Origin: Mycobacteroides immunogenum
GTDB taxonomy: Bacteria > Actinomycetota > Actinomycetes > Mycobacteriales > Mycobacteriaceae
DNA: 64,000 nucleotides
Assembly: GCF_001605725.1 (NCBI RefSeq)
Contig: NZ_CP011530.1
Location: 4,774,001 to 4,838,000 of the forward strand
Direction of reading: 5' to 3'
Of the stretch, positions 9,026 through 17,338 are shown piece by piece. The notes under the pieces were generated by a model that did not search any database, was not told where the DNA came from, and was given only the letters and a program-made list of their open reading frames with translations. Made by a program: the position numbers and the translations under genes. The first letter of the stretch is position 1, and each line of letters begins with the position of its first letter.

Positions 9026-10216
9026 GTGGGTGTATCAAAGAATCTCGCTGCCGTTCTGGGCACCGGGCAGACCAAGTACGTAGCCAAACGCCACGACGTC
9101 TCCATGAACGGCCTGGTGCGCGAAGCGATTGACCGTGCCATGGCCGATGCCGGCGTGGGCTGGGACGATATCGACGCCGTCGTCGTGGGGAAGGCCCCCG
9201 ACTTCTTCGAGGGTGTCATGATGCCGGAGCTGTTCATGGCAGACGCCATCGGTGCGACCGGAAAGCCGATGATCCGGGTGCACACCGCCGGATCGGTCGG
9301 CGGGTCCACCGGCGTGGTCGCGGCCAGCCTGGTGCAGTCGGGCAAGTACCGCCGGGTACTCGCGCTGGCATGGGAGAAGCAGTCGGAATCGAATGCCATG
9401 TGGGCATTGTCGATTCCCGTCCCCTTCTCGGTGCCGGTGGGCGCGGGTGCGGGAGGCTACTTCGCCCCGCATGTGCGCGCCTACATCGAGCGCTCCAAGG
9501 CACCCTTGGACACCGGCGCCATCGTCGCGGTGAAGGACCGGCTCAATGCCGCCAAGAATCCGCTGGCTCACCTGCATCAACCCGATATCACCGTCGAGAA
9601 GGTGATGGCCTCCCCCATGCTGTGGGATCCGATCCGGTTCGACGAGACGTGCCCGTCCTCGGACGGTGCCTGCGCGATTGTGGTGGGAGACGAAGCGACA
9701 GCGGATCGCCGTATCGCCGAGGGCCACACGGTCGCCTGGGTGCATGCCACCGCGCTACGCACCGAACCCCTCGACTACACCGGGCGTGATCGGGTAAACC
9801 CGCAGGCCGGACGGGATGCCGCCGCCGCACTGTGGAAAGACGCCGGCATCACCAGCCCGATCGACGAGATCGACGCCGCGGAGATCTACGTGCCGTTCTC
9901 GTGGTTCGAGCCGATGTGGCTGGAGAACCTGGGCTTCGCGGCCGAGGGCGAGGGCTGGAAGCTGACCCAGGCCGGCGAGACCGCTATCGGCGGCAGAATC
10001 CCGGTCAACGCCTCGGGCGGCGTGCTCTCCTCGAATCCGATCGGTGCCTCGGGTCTTATCCGGTTCGCCGAGGCCGCCATTCAGGTGATGGGCAAGGGAG
10101 GCGATCATCAGGTTCCCGGTGCTAAGAAGGCCCTGGGCCACGCATACGGCGGTGGCTCGCAGTACTACTCGATGTGGGTTGTCGGATCCGAGAAGCCGGA
10201 GGTACAGACAGCATGA
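9026..10216 (+). CDS. ltp3: thiolase-like lipid-transfer protein Ltp3
   Basis: This 396-residue SCP-x thiolase-family protein contains RVHTAGSVGGSTGVVAASLV, the DETCPSSDGACAIVVGDE loop and GGVLSSNPIGASG near the C-terminus. It corresponds to Rv3523 in the KstR regulon of M. tuberculosis. It may form a heteromeric complex with Ltp4 and the DUF35 protein, as its co-transcription suggests. A GTG start with 2 bp spacing from ltp4 and a stop overlapping the next gene's ATG mark one operon. Confidence 0.88.
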   Translation: MGVSKNLAAVLGTGQTKYVAKRHDVSMNGLVREAIDRAMADAGVGWDDIDAVVVGKAPDFFEGVMMPELFMADAIGATGKPMIRVHTAGSVGGSTGVVAASLVQSGKYRRVLALAWEKQSESNAMWALSIPVPFSVPVGAGAGGYFAPHVRAYIERSKAPLDTGAIVAVKDRLNAAKNPLAHLHQPDITVEKVMASPMLWDPIRFDETCPSSDGACAIVVGDEATADRRIAEGHTVAWVHATALRTEPLDYTGRDRVNPQAGRDAAAALWKDAGITSPIDEIDAAEIYVPFSWFEPMWLENLGFAAEGEGWKLTQAGETAIGGRIPVNASGGVLSSNPIGASGLIRFAEAAIQVMGKGGDHQVPGAKKALGHAYGGGSQYYSMWVVGSEKPEVQTA

Positions 10217-10614
10217 GCCTGGCAGATGACGCGGGTAAGCGTTCGCGCGCGGCCGTGGAGGCCCGCGACAAGCAGGCCTGGGTCGATAACTTCGCCGAGG
10301 ACGCCGTGGTGCAGGACCCGGTCGGCCCGTCGCCGTTCAATCCCGACGGCAAGGGGCATCGCGGCAAGGAGGCCATTGAGGCCTTCTGGGACAACATCAT
10401 CGCACCCACCGAGAAACTCGATTTCATCTTCGACACCACCTACGACTGCGGTACTCATCAAGCCAACGTGGGACGAATCATCACCACCATGAACGGCTAT
10501 CAGATGACGGCCGAGGGGGTGTTCACCTACGAGGCCAACGAGGACGGCAAGCTCGTCGTGCTCCGGGCCTACTGGGAGTTCGACAAGGTCGCCGGAACCG
10601 CGAAGAAGGTCTAG
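10213..10614 (+). CDS. NTF2-like / SnoaL-type small protein
   Basis: The 133-residue product has the cone-shaped NTF2 pattern: an N-terminal helix ending AWVDNFAEDAVVQDPVGPS, a central helix GKEAIEAFWDNIIAP, and beta strands finishing VVLRAYWEF. This superfamily includes ketosteroid isomerase and SnoaL cyclases. Position as the last gene of the KstR-controlled DUF35-ltp4-ltp3 operon (ATGA overlap) suggests an isomerase or hydratase acting on a steroid-derived CoA ester, but the catalytic residues cannot be assigned with certainty. The product ends 20 bp before the convergent sulfotransferase gene. Confidence 0.8.
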   Translation: MSLADDAGKRSRAAVEARDKQAWVDNFAEDAVVQDPVGPSPFNPDGKGHRGKEAIEAFWDNIIAPTEKLDFIFDTTYDCGTHQANVGRIITTMNGYQMTAEGVFTYEANEDGKLVVLRAYWEFDKVAGTAKKV

Positions 10615-10633
10615 CTACACCGGACGCGCCACA

Positions 10634-11812
10634 TCAGCGAAGCGGTTCCGAGGGAACGTCGTAGCGCTCCTGGTATTCGGCGACCTCGTTGCGAACGGTG
10701 TCGAAGTCCAGTCCGGTGTCGTGCCAGGAGTACCAGGCACCAGCATTCTCTTTGGGGTTCGCACGTAAGAACTCCCGCATCCGTTCCTCCACCTCGGGTC
10801 GCAGTTCCAGATCCAGGCGGTTATAGATCTGCCTGACCACCATGAACGGGCGGGCGATGAAATCCGCAAACCGGACGTCGAAAATTCTGTCGACGGGCAC
10901 CGCACCCTCGTCGCGGAAGTGCATCTCTCGCTTAAGCCCGACACCGATTTCCTCGTGCCATTGCTCGGCGACATCTGCAAGTTTGCTTCCGTCCGAGCCG
11001 ATTTTTCGCAGATGGTGAATGGTCGCGCTGACCGACGCGAGAACCTTCAATGGATCACGATGCGTCTGGACGATGAATGCGTCGGGATACTCACCGAACA
11101 ATGCGTCAAGCGACCAGATATGTGCGGGTGATTTCAGCAGCCAACGACCCGGCACACCAGACTGCAAATGCTGAAGGTACCGGCGATGGTACCTGTATGC
11201 GGGGCCATAGTCGGGCTCGTAGAGCAACCATCGATAGTACGACGGGATTCGATAGGACGACGAAAAAACCATACTCCGGAACTGTCCCGTCCAAATTCGG
11301 ACGCATTCTTGGCCGAGCAGCGCACCCATCGGATGAATCTTCTGGAATCCCGGCATCATGGACTCCACCATGTCGTACTGCGATTGCGTCTGTTCGATCC
11401 GCGGATCGGTCCGGTACGTCGCGGCTGTCGGTGCCGGGTAAGGGTTATCCACTTCCCAGGTCAGCGGGGAACGCAACTGGGGATCCTGCGCCAGCATGTC
11501 GTAAAGGATCGTCGTGCCGGTACGGGGTTGTCCCACAATGAAAATTGGTCGCTCAACCTTCTCGTGGACGACATCCGGATGTTCGGCACGCCACGAGGAC
11601 ACATAGAGACGGTTGCGCATCGCAAGCACTAATTCTGACGCGCCGAACTCCACACCCAGAGGACTCAGCTGTGCTTCGTGGATCATCGCGTCCACCACAC
11701 GCGCGAGCCCGTCCCGCCAGCCGTCTTCCTCACCGAAATCATCGGAGCCGGCCGCCGTACAAGCCTCATCGACAAGGCGCTCCAGTCGAAGCCGTTCGAC
11801 CGCGGACGTCAA
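10634..11812 (-). CDS. PAPS-dependent sulfotransferase family protein, cluster copy
   Basis: A 392-residue protein with the 5'-phosphosulfate loop PIFIVGQPRTGTTILYDML and the 3'-phosphate segment VQTHRDPLKVLASVSA. It is a Stf/Rv3529c-like sulfotransferase and resembles the second copy at 29974-31149. I chose the TTG at 11812: it overlaps the DUF1214 stop (TTGA) and follows a strong GAGGGGGA Shine-Dalgarno sequence, whereas the frame extending to 11872 overlaps DUF1214 coding sequence. Together with DUF1214 it forms a leftward operon divergent from the P450/carrier-protein operon, so it may sulfonate the product of that cluster (inference). Confidence 0.85.
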   Translation of the reverse strand: MTSAVERLRLERLVDEACTAAGSDDFGEEDGWRDGLARVVDAMIHEAQLSPLGVEFGASELVLAMRNRLYVSSWRAEHPDVVHEKVERPIFIVGQPRTGTTILYDMLAQDPQLRSPLTWEVDNPYPAPTAATYRTDPRIEQTQSQYDMVESMMPGFQKIHPMGALLGQECVRIWTGQFRSMVFSSSYRIPSYYRWLLYEPDYGPAYRYHRRYLQHLQSGVPGRWLLKSPAHIWSLDALFGEYPDAFIVQTHRDPLKVLASVSATIHHLRKIGSDGSKLADVAEQWHEEIGVGLKREMHFRDEGAVPVDRIFDVRFADFIARPFMVVRQIYNRLDLELRPEVEERMREFLRANPKENAGAWYSWHDTGLDFDTVRNEVAEYQERYDVPSEPLR

Positions 11813-12894
11813 CGGTCCCCCTCGGACCGCACCGCCACCTTGACGGCGGGCGCCTCGGGATTGTCCAACCACCGCACGATGACAAAACCTCGCCTGCGTC
11901 CGCCGGTATCGAGCCAGTGCCCGAGCCCCTGATCGGAGGCGCCGATCGCGATTCGCACCAACCCATCAGCGTCCGGCCGAACCCCCTTGTTCGATACCGA
12001 GCTGTGCCGACGCCGCGGTTCGAGGAGTTCATGAAAGATGTTCTCCAGGGTCACATTCCAATATCTGACGGCAGGTGGCGCGAATTCCAATGTGAGAGTC
12101 TCATCCGGTGCGAGAACGAATGTGCCGATCATGTACAGGTTGTCCGGGTTAGCGTCGGCGACTCCCACTACCTGAGCAGACGCCGTCACGAACACATTGG
12201 GCTGCTCCAAAAGCTCTGGCTTGATCGTGAGGTGCAGGGTCGAAAGCTTGATCATCGCCCACGCCATCGAGGTGAACCGCTCGGCGAGTTCCTCGTCGGT
12301 GATGCGGGTGGGAGGCCCCGGGTCTAGGACTTCGATCTCCAATGTCGCTGGAACCTCCTCGGTGGCGTCGGCAATGTATTCGCGCACCACGAAGCTCGAC
12401 ACATCCGGCGGGGTCTGCACCCATTGCGCCCCGGCGAGCACATCGTCCGCAGGTCTCACGCTTGACAGCACAAGGTCGAAGGCGCCGGCCTTGTCGAGCA
12501 CCAGATCGGTGTCGCTGACGAATGCCGCCATCCGCCGCGGCTCCATCCCGATGCCAGCGAGGATCTGAATACCCAAGTAAACCGACGTGCCGCGATGGCC
12601 CGTGAGTCGATACGTGCGTCCGCCACCGACCATCGCCAGGTAATAGTTGCCGTCGGGGTTGGGCCCACCCACCATCCGTCCCGCGGTACACATGTCCAGA
12701 AACCAGGGGTTGTCCGGGTCCGCGTCGAGCGTCATCTCCGTCGACAATGTCATCACCCTGGCAAGAAACCGCGCCGCCTCCAATTGCTCGGATTCATCAA
12801 TCGCGCCATTTCTTAACGTCGTGTTCAAATCTTGCAGCGTTCGCTGCACAAAACCCCAACTCTCGACTGTATGGGGACCCCACTCATTCGCCAT
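11809..12894 (-). CDS. DUF1214 (DUF1254-like) domain protein, cluster copy
   Basis: The roughly 361-residue frame carries the DUF1214 pattern PDNLYMIGTFVLAPDETLTLEFAPPAVRYWNVTLENIFH and ends WLDNPEAPAVKVAVRSEGDR. It is related to the Rv3531c-type protein at 31951-33123, and each is paired with a sulfotransferase. No biochemical role is established for this domain in mycobacteria. ATG 12894 (MANEWGPHTVESWGF) is preferred because homology begins there; the frame remains open upstream to an ATG at 13029. It is divergent from P450-A; the gap is 152 bp with this start. Confidence 0.75.
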   Translation of the reverse strand: MANEWGPHTVESWGFVQRTLQDLNTTLRNGAIDESEQLEAARFLARVMTLSTEMTLDADPDNPWFLDMCTAGRMVGGPNPDGNYYLAMVGGGRTYRLTGHRGTSVYLGIQILAGIGMEPRRMAAFVSDTDLVLDKAGAFDLVLSSVRPADDVLAGAQWVQTPPDVSSFVVREYIADATEEVPATLEIEVLDPGPPTRITDEELAERFTSMAWAMIKLSTLHLTIKPELLEQPNVFVTASAQVVGVADANPDNLYMIGTFVLAPDETLTLEFAPPAVRYWNVTLENIFHELLEPRRRHSSVSNKGVRPDADGLVRIAIGASDQGLGHWLDTGGRRRGFVIVRWLDNPEAPAVKVAVRSEGDR

Positions 12895-13046
12895 AGCCAG
12901 CACTCTCAGGAGAGAAATCGGACACGAATTGCAGATTTTGACACCACCTCGCCGGTGCCAAGCCGATTGTATGGAAGCCGCAGCGGCGAGAAGTGAATTC
13001 TTCAAGATTCCCCAGACGGGCATCACCAAATCTGTAGCATGACGCC

Positions 13047-14417
13047 GTGCTTGCAGATACCAAGCTCCACCTCATGCAAAGACTGGAAGTCATTCCCCGA
13101 TTAGGCGATACCGCCGGCATGATGCTCGATCCCACACAGTTTTTGCTTTACAAACACCTCAAGTATGGCCCCGTGTCCGAGCTGAAGACGCTATATCAAA
13201 CCTACATCGTGCTGAGCGGGATGGAAGCCGCAGCCTTTGTCAGCAGCCGTGATGGACGCGAATGCCTCACCGTTGGCAATGCCTGGAAATTCATAGAAGA
13301 GGAATTCTCAGCAACCGCGACGCTGGTCACCACAGATGGACAGGAACACAAGGAGATACGCGGAGCACTTCAACGCGGCTATTCCCGAGACGCCATCACG
13401 GGCCGCTACGACGAGGCCGTCCGAATCATCGATGGCAGTGTCGACAGCACGTGGCAACAGGGCAGCAGCGTACCGGTCGTCACTGCCATGCAGTCTTTGG
13501 TGATTCGGCTGCTGGGCACCCTGATGTCGGGCTCACTACCCTCGGATGAAATCGTTGACTCCATCAGCTATGTTTCGGATCGTATTCTGAAAGTTGTTCC
13601 AGTACAACAAATTCCCAAGTTCATGTTGCGCCGCGGCCGCTATCTTGTCGAGCGACAACGCGTCATCGAGTTCGCATCCGACACCCTGCGAATCGCCGCC
13701 GAGCGGCGCGGCAACGGTACGCGCGGCAGCAAGCCAACCCTGATCGACGACATTCTGGACACCTACCAACCCGAGTCTGGCGGGGAGTTGCAGGACAACA
13801 CCGTGATCAATGCGCTCCTACCCTTCTTCGCAGGTATCGAGACAACGGCATCAACCACTTCACTGGCTTTGTACATGATTCTTAGCAACCCTTCTGTACT
13901 GGATGCAATACGGCAGGAGCTCGATCAGTTGTTCGCCGGTGACAACGTCGAACATGAGTCACTTTTCCGTGGTGCCCCCACCCTTCACGGTGCTATCAAT
14001 GAAACGATGCGCCTTCATCCCGTAGCCGCCACTTTGGTGCGATTCGCGAAGAAGGATTTTGAATTCCACGGATATCGCGTCCGCAAAGGAAGCAGGATAC
14101 TGGCAGCGACTTCCGTATCGCATTTCCTGAACGATTGTTACGAAAATCCGGAAGAATTCGATGTACATCGATATTCCGCACGTGCCGCCCAACACCGACA
14201 GCCCGGCGCCTATTCGCCATTTGGACGGGGCGAACACATGTGCATAGGCAAAGGCGTAGCGGAAGAACTCATGATGATCATCATGGCGCGGCTACTATTC
14301 CGGACAGAGATCATTCTCGATCCACCCATCTATGAATTGAAAAAGCGGTTGGCATCGACGGGTCCGGCGGAGAATTTCGCCGTGAGAGTTGTGGGGAATC
14401 GCCGTGCCTCCGCGTGA
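13047..14417 (+). CDS. cytochrome P450 (P450-A), first gene of carrier-protein cluster
   Basis: A 456-residue soluble P450: I-helix oxygen-binding AGIETTAS (about 262-269), ExxR in NETMRLHP (E319/R322), and heme loop SPFGRGEHMCIGKG with ligand Cys399. No membrane anchor is seen. It is related to P450-B at 22263-23633 over its whole length but is not one of the steroid P450 types (CYP125, CYP142) that I recognise. It starts at GTG 13047 and overlaps the FAD monooxygenase by 14 bp, so it leads the rightward operon. Codon use is visibly less GC-rich than in the flanking steroid genes. Substrate: probably an intermediate of the cluster. Confidence 0.88.
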   Translation: MLADTKLHLMQRLEVIPRLGDTAGMMLDPTQFLLYKHLKYGPVSELKTLYQTYIVLSGMEAAAFVSSRDGRECLTVGNAWKFIEEEFSATATLVTTDGQEHKEIRGALQRGYSRDAITGRYDEAVRIIDGSVDSTWQQGSSVPVVTAMQSLVIRLLGTLMSGSLPSDEIVDSISYVSDRILKVVPVQQIPKFMLRRGRYLVERQRVIEFASDTLRIAAERRGNGTRGSKPTLIDDILDTYQPESGGELQDNTVINALLPFFAGIETTASTTSLALYMILSNPSVLDAIRQELDQLFAGDNVEHESLFRGAPTLHGAINETMRLHPVAATLVRFAKKDFEFHGYRVRKGSRILAATSVSHFLNDCYENPEEFDVHRYSARAAQHRQPGAYSPFGRGEHMCIGKGVAEELMMIIMARLLFRTEIILDPPIYELKKRLASTGPAENFAVRVVGNRRASA

Positions 14418-15666
14418 CGTCGAGTGCGCCATTGTGGGCGGTGGACCCGCCGGAATGGTCCTCGGCCTCATGCTGAGCAGGGCCGGACTCACCGTCACTG
14501 TGCTCGAGAAACACGCCGATTTTCTCCGTGATTTCCGCGGTGACACGGTTCACGCCAGCACCCTCGCGATGCTCGACGAACTGGGCCTCGGGCCCGCCTT
14601 CAAGGAAATAGACCATCAGGTCGTCGAGAAGATCGGGGTCCAACTCGACAGCGGCACCTTTGTCATGGCCGATATGACAGGTCTGCCGGGCGCACACAAG
14701 CACATCGCGATGGCGCCGCAGGCGGAATTCCTGGAGATGCTGGCGCACGCGGCCGAACAGCTACCGAACTTTCGCTTGATGCGTAGCTGCGAAGTCACCG
14801 GCGTGGTGAAGTCGCAAGCCGGCAGGGTCACCGCCGTTCAATACCGTGACATCGATGGCCGGAAGCAGACTTTGGCAGCGCATCTGATTGTCGGATGCGA
14901 TGGGCGCAACTCCGCGCTCAGAGACGCCGTGGGCCTCCGCCCACGGCCCTTCGGTTCATCGATCGACGTGTGGTGGTTCCAGCTTCCGAAGCACCCGGAT
15001 GATCCTGTGGGCCTGCGCGCACGGGTGAGTTCGCGACGGCTGATGCTCATGCTCGACCGTGGTGACTACTACCAGTGCGGCTTCCTCATCGGCAAAGGCG
15101 CCGATCAAGCGGCGCGAGAGGGCGACCTGTCCACCCTGACACATGCGATTGCCGAGCTAGTACCGCATTTCGCCGATCGCGTGAGGTCACTTCGAAGCTG
15201 GGACGACATCAAGCTTCTCGACGTGCGATTGAACCGGCTTCGCCGCTGGTACGTAGATGGCGCGCTGTTCATCGGCGACGCCGCACACGCCATGTCACCG
15301 CTGGGGGGTGTTGGCGTGAACTTGGCTGTCGCGGACGCAGCCGCCGCGGCGCGACTACTCGCTAACCCTCTCCTCGCGCATTGCGTGACAACCAGGGATC
15401 TGCGGCGAGTGCAGCGCAGACGCTGGATTCCCACGGTGGTCTACCAGCTCTTTCAACGCATGGCCCATCGCCGGATTCAGCGCCACGTACCCGGACAGGC
15501 ACCGCAGATCGACAACCATCGCACCCCTTTGGGGGCCGTCTTGATGCAGCGATTCCCAGCGCTGTGCCGGTCTGCCGGTTACGCGATGGCAATCGGATTA
15601 ATGCCAGAACATGCACCCGAATTCGCCCGTCCCATACCTGATATACGAAATGAGGTCGCACCATGA
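14404..15666 (+). CDS. FAD-dependent monooxygenase (PHBH-like group A)
   Basis: This 420-residue protein has the dinucleotide fold ECAIVGGGPAGMVLGLMLS, the mid-protein HLIVGCDGRNSALRDAVGL (DG motif region) and the second FAD motif FIGDAAHAMSPLGGVGVN. These are the signatures of single-component aromatic/polyketide hydroxylases. GTG 14404 is chosen because GGGGA lies about 7 bp upstream; a TTG at 14389 is a weaker alternative. It overlaps P450-A at its start and the acetyltransferase at its end (ATGA). Its role is probably hydroxylation or oxidative decarboxylation of a cluster intermediate. Confidence 0.87.
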   Translation: MPPRDVECAIVGGGPAGMVLGLMLSRAGLTVTVLEKHADFLRDFRGDTVHASTLAMLDELGLGPAFKEIDHQVVEKIGVQLDSGTFVMADMTGLPGAHKHIAMAPQAEFLEMLAHAAEQLPNFRLMRSCEVTGVVKSQAGRVTAVQYRDIDGRKQTLAAHLIVGCDGRNSALRDAVGLRPRPFGSSIDVWWFQLPKHPDDPVGLRARVSSRRLMLMLDRGDYYQCGFLIGKGADQAAREGDLSTLTHAIAELVPHFADRVRSLRSWDDIKLLDVRLNRLRRWYVDGALFIGDAAHAMSPLGGVGVNLAVADAAAAARLLANPLLAHCVTTRDLRRVQRRRWIPTVVYQLFQRMAHRRIQRHVPGQAPQIDNHRTPLGAVLMQRFPALCRSAGYAMAIGLMPEHAPEFARPIPDIRNEVAP

Positions 15667-16295
15667 CCGCGCCGCAAGTCACCGTACGCCGACTGCCCAA
15701 GCGTGAAGTCCTGTCTGCCTCAAAATTATTGGCCGCAGCGTTCATCGACGACCCGCTATGTCTGGCGGTTAGTCCGAAGGCGGAATCCAGCCGGCGATTC
15801 ACCTTGCGCTGTTTCAACCTCGCCGAACTGGTCATCGCCTTCGGGCGACGGGCCTACGTGTACGGCGCCTATACCGATGGGCGGCTGAGCGGCGTCGTGA
15901 TCGCCTACCCGAACGGAACCGACTTTCCGTGGTGGTCGTGGCTGGTCCGATTACCTGCCGCCGTGCCCTCGCTACTGCTGGCAGGCCCACGAACGATGAT
16001 GCGGGGAGCCAAGATTCTGAACGACATCGAGGACATGCGACCGACCGAACCGTACGTACATTTCTGGACGGTCGGCGCCGCCAGCGATACCCGCGGAATT
16101 GGCGTCATGTTGCTGCGCAAGGTTCTCACCGAACATGTCGATCCCGAGCACCGGAACGCGTTTCTGGAGGCAGCGGGCCCTCATCTACTCGAGCTGTACG
16201 GACTCCTAGGCTTTGAGGAGCAACAGGAATACGTCCTCCCCACCGGAGAGGCACTGATCACGATGTGGCGTCCCGGGGTGAAAGATCGCTTATGA
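15663..16295 (+). CDS. GNAT N-acetyltransferase family protein
   Basis: This 210-residue protein has a GNAT core with the acetyl-CoA loop SDTRGIGVMLLRKV (R/Q-x-x-G-x-G/A type) and a C-terminal strand YGLLGFEEQQEYVLPTG. It could acylate an amino group of the pathway product or give self-resistance; the sequence cannot separate these. ATG overlaps the FAD monooxygenase stop and its own stop overlaps the next ATG. A TTA Leu codon near the N-terminus is one of several in this block, unusual for mycobacteria. Confidence 0.8.
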   Translation: MTAPQVTVRRLPKREVLSASKLLAAAFIDDPLCLAVSPKAESSRRFTLRCFNLAELVIAFGRRAYVYGAYTDGRLSGVVIAYPNGTDFPWWSWLVRLPAAVPSLLLAGPRTMMRGAKILNDIEDMRPTEPYVHFWTVGAASDTRGIGVMLLRKVLTEHVDPEHRNAFLEAAGPHLLELYGLLGFEEQQEYVLPTGEALITMWRPGVKDRL

Positions 16296-17338
16296 CACAG
16301 TCTTCGGCAGATCCCAGCCCGTTGCTCAACGCGCTTGAAACGCTGTTCCCGGTGCCGTGTGAATACTGGTCACCCGATACGTCCGCGGCCGTCGCAGAGC
16401 AATTACTCGGCTGTGGCACCGCCACTCTCGACGAATTGACCGCCCAGGGGCTGCCCCATCGAATACTCGATGGGGAGACTTGGTACGACCAATGCGATCT
16501 TTTCAACCTCGCGCTCTACAGCGGATCCGGTGCTACACCGCCGGAGATGTCCTTTCGATTTGCCTTGCGATGGATGTCGTCACCGCTTGACGATCTACTA
16601 GTGCGGCGCAGCTGGTCCTTTCGCGCGGATATCTCTTGCCCACAACCCGATACCTGCGGGGGTAACGCGGAATCTACGTTTGCCGTGCCTATTCCCGAGT
16701 TGTACGGGGGATCGATCGCCGTGGAGCCGAACGAGGGGGCATCGCCCGTAGTAGATTCCGACGGACTGCTGCACAGCGTCACAGACGACGGGGCGTTATC
16801 GCTACAGGCATCGCTGAGGCTCGGCGGTGATCACGCAGCGATACTGTCGCCGGAGATCCGCGAGATCTATTCAGCCTTTCTCGACAACCGTCCTCGCTGG
16901 GTCAAACTGCCACCCGAACTACACATCGAGGTCGATTTACTCGAAGCGCACGGGGTGGCGACATGTGTCAGTGCGAGCTTGTATCTGGAACGCGAGTTGC
17001 GAAGGGCCGGTTTGAATGTGCGCACCCGCCGGGGATGGGTGTTGGGGATGCTTGATCTCGTGCACGCATGGGTCGAAGTACTCGACAGCGACGGCACCGT
17101 GCGCGTGATCGATCCGATCTTCGGGCTCTTCTCGGCAATGCTGCCCAACGCAAACCCATTGCTATCTGACCCAAACATGAGCATTCGGTCCAACCGCGTA
17201 CTGCCCACTGGCCGCAGCGCAGCGCAGCCGATTGCGCGCCACCGTTGCGGCGGGGAAGAATCCGCACCGAAAACTCGTCTACGAATCGCACCGGTTCCCC
17301 TCCCGGAAGCACAGTCCCCCAACGGAGTACCGATATGA
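16292..17338 (+). CDS. transglutaminase-like cysteine acyltransferase/protease-fold protein
   Basis: A 348-residue protein of unclear family. The segment around GVATCVSASLYLERELRRAG, then LDLVHAWVEVLD, then VRVIDPIFG places Cys225, His258 and Asp274 in the order and spacing of a transglutaminase-like Cys-His-Asp triad. The N-terminal 200 residues show no domain I recognise. A transglutaminase-like fold can form amides from thioesters or amides; in a cluster with tethered aminoacyl groups it could be the condensing or releasing enzyme (inference). Both ends overlap neighbours by ATGA, and TTA codons occur at least three times. Confidence 0.6.
   Translation: MTQSSADPSPLLNALETLFPVPCEYWSPDTSAAVAEQLLGCGTATLDELTAQGLPHRILDGETWYDQCDLFNLALYSGSGATPPEMSFRFALRWMSSPLDDLLVRRSWSFRADISCPQPDTCGGNAESTFAVPIPELYGGSIAVEPNEGASPVVDSDGLLHSVTDDGALSLQASLRLGGDHAAILSPEIREIYSAFLDNRPRWVKLPPELHIEVDLLEAHGVATCVSASLYLERELRRAGLNVRTRRGWVLGMLDLVHAWVEVLDSDGTVRVIDPIFGLFSAMLPNANPLLSDPNMSIRSNRVLPTGRSAAQPIARHRCGGEESAPKTRLRIAPVPLPEAQSPNGVPI

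Noticed and set aside
10213..10614. Steroid delta-isomerase with assigned catalytic residues
   Set aside because: The NTF2-like fold is seen, but the Asp/Tyr set of ketosteroid isomerase cannot be assigned from sequence alone.
13030..13046. Possible KstR box in the P450-A / DUF1214 gap
   Set aside because: I found no AACnnGTT core in this gap.
13047..14417. P450-A or P450-B as CYP125 or CYP142 of cholesterol degradation
   Set aside because: Both are longer than these and differ at the heme loop and I-helix; context is the accessory cluster. I keep a generic P450 call.
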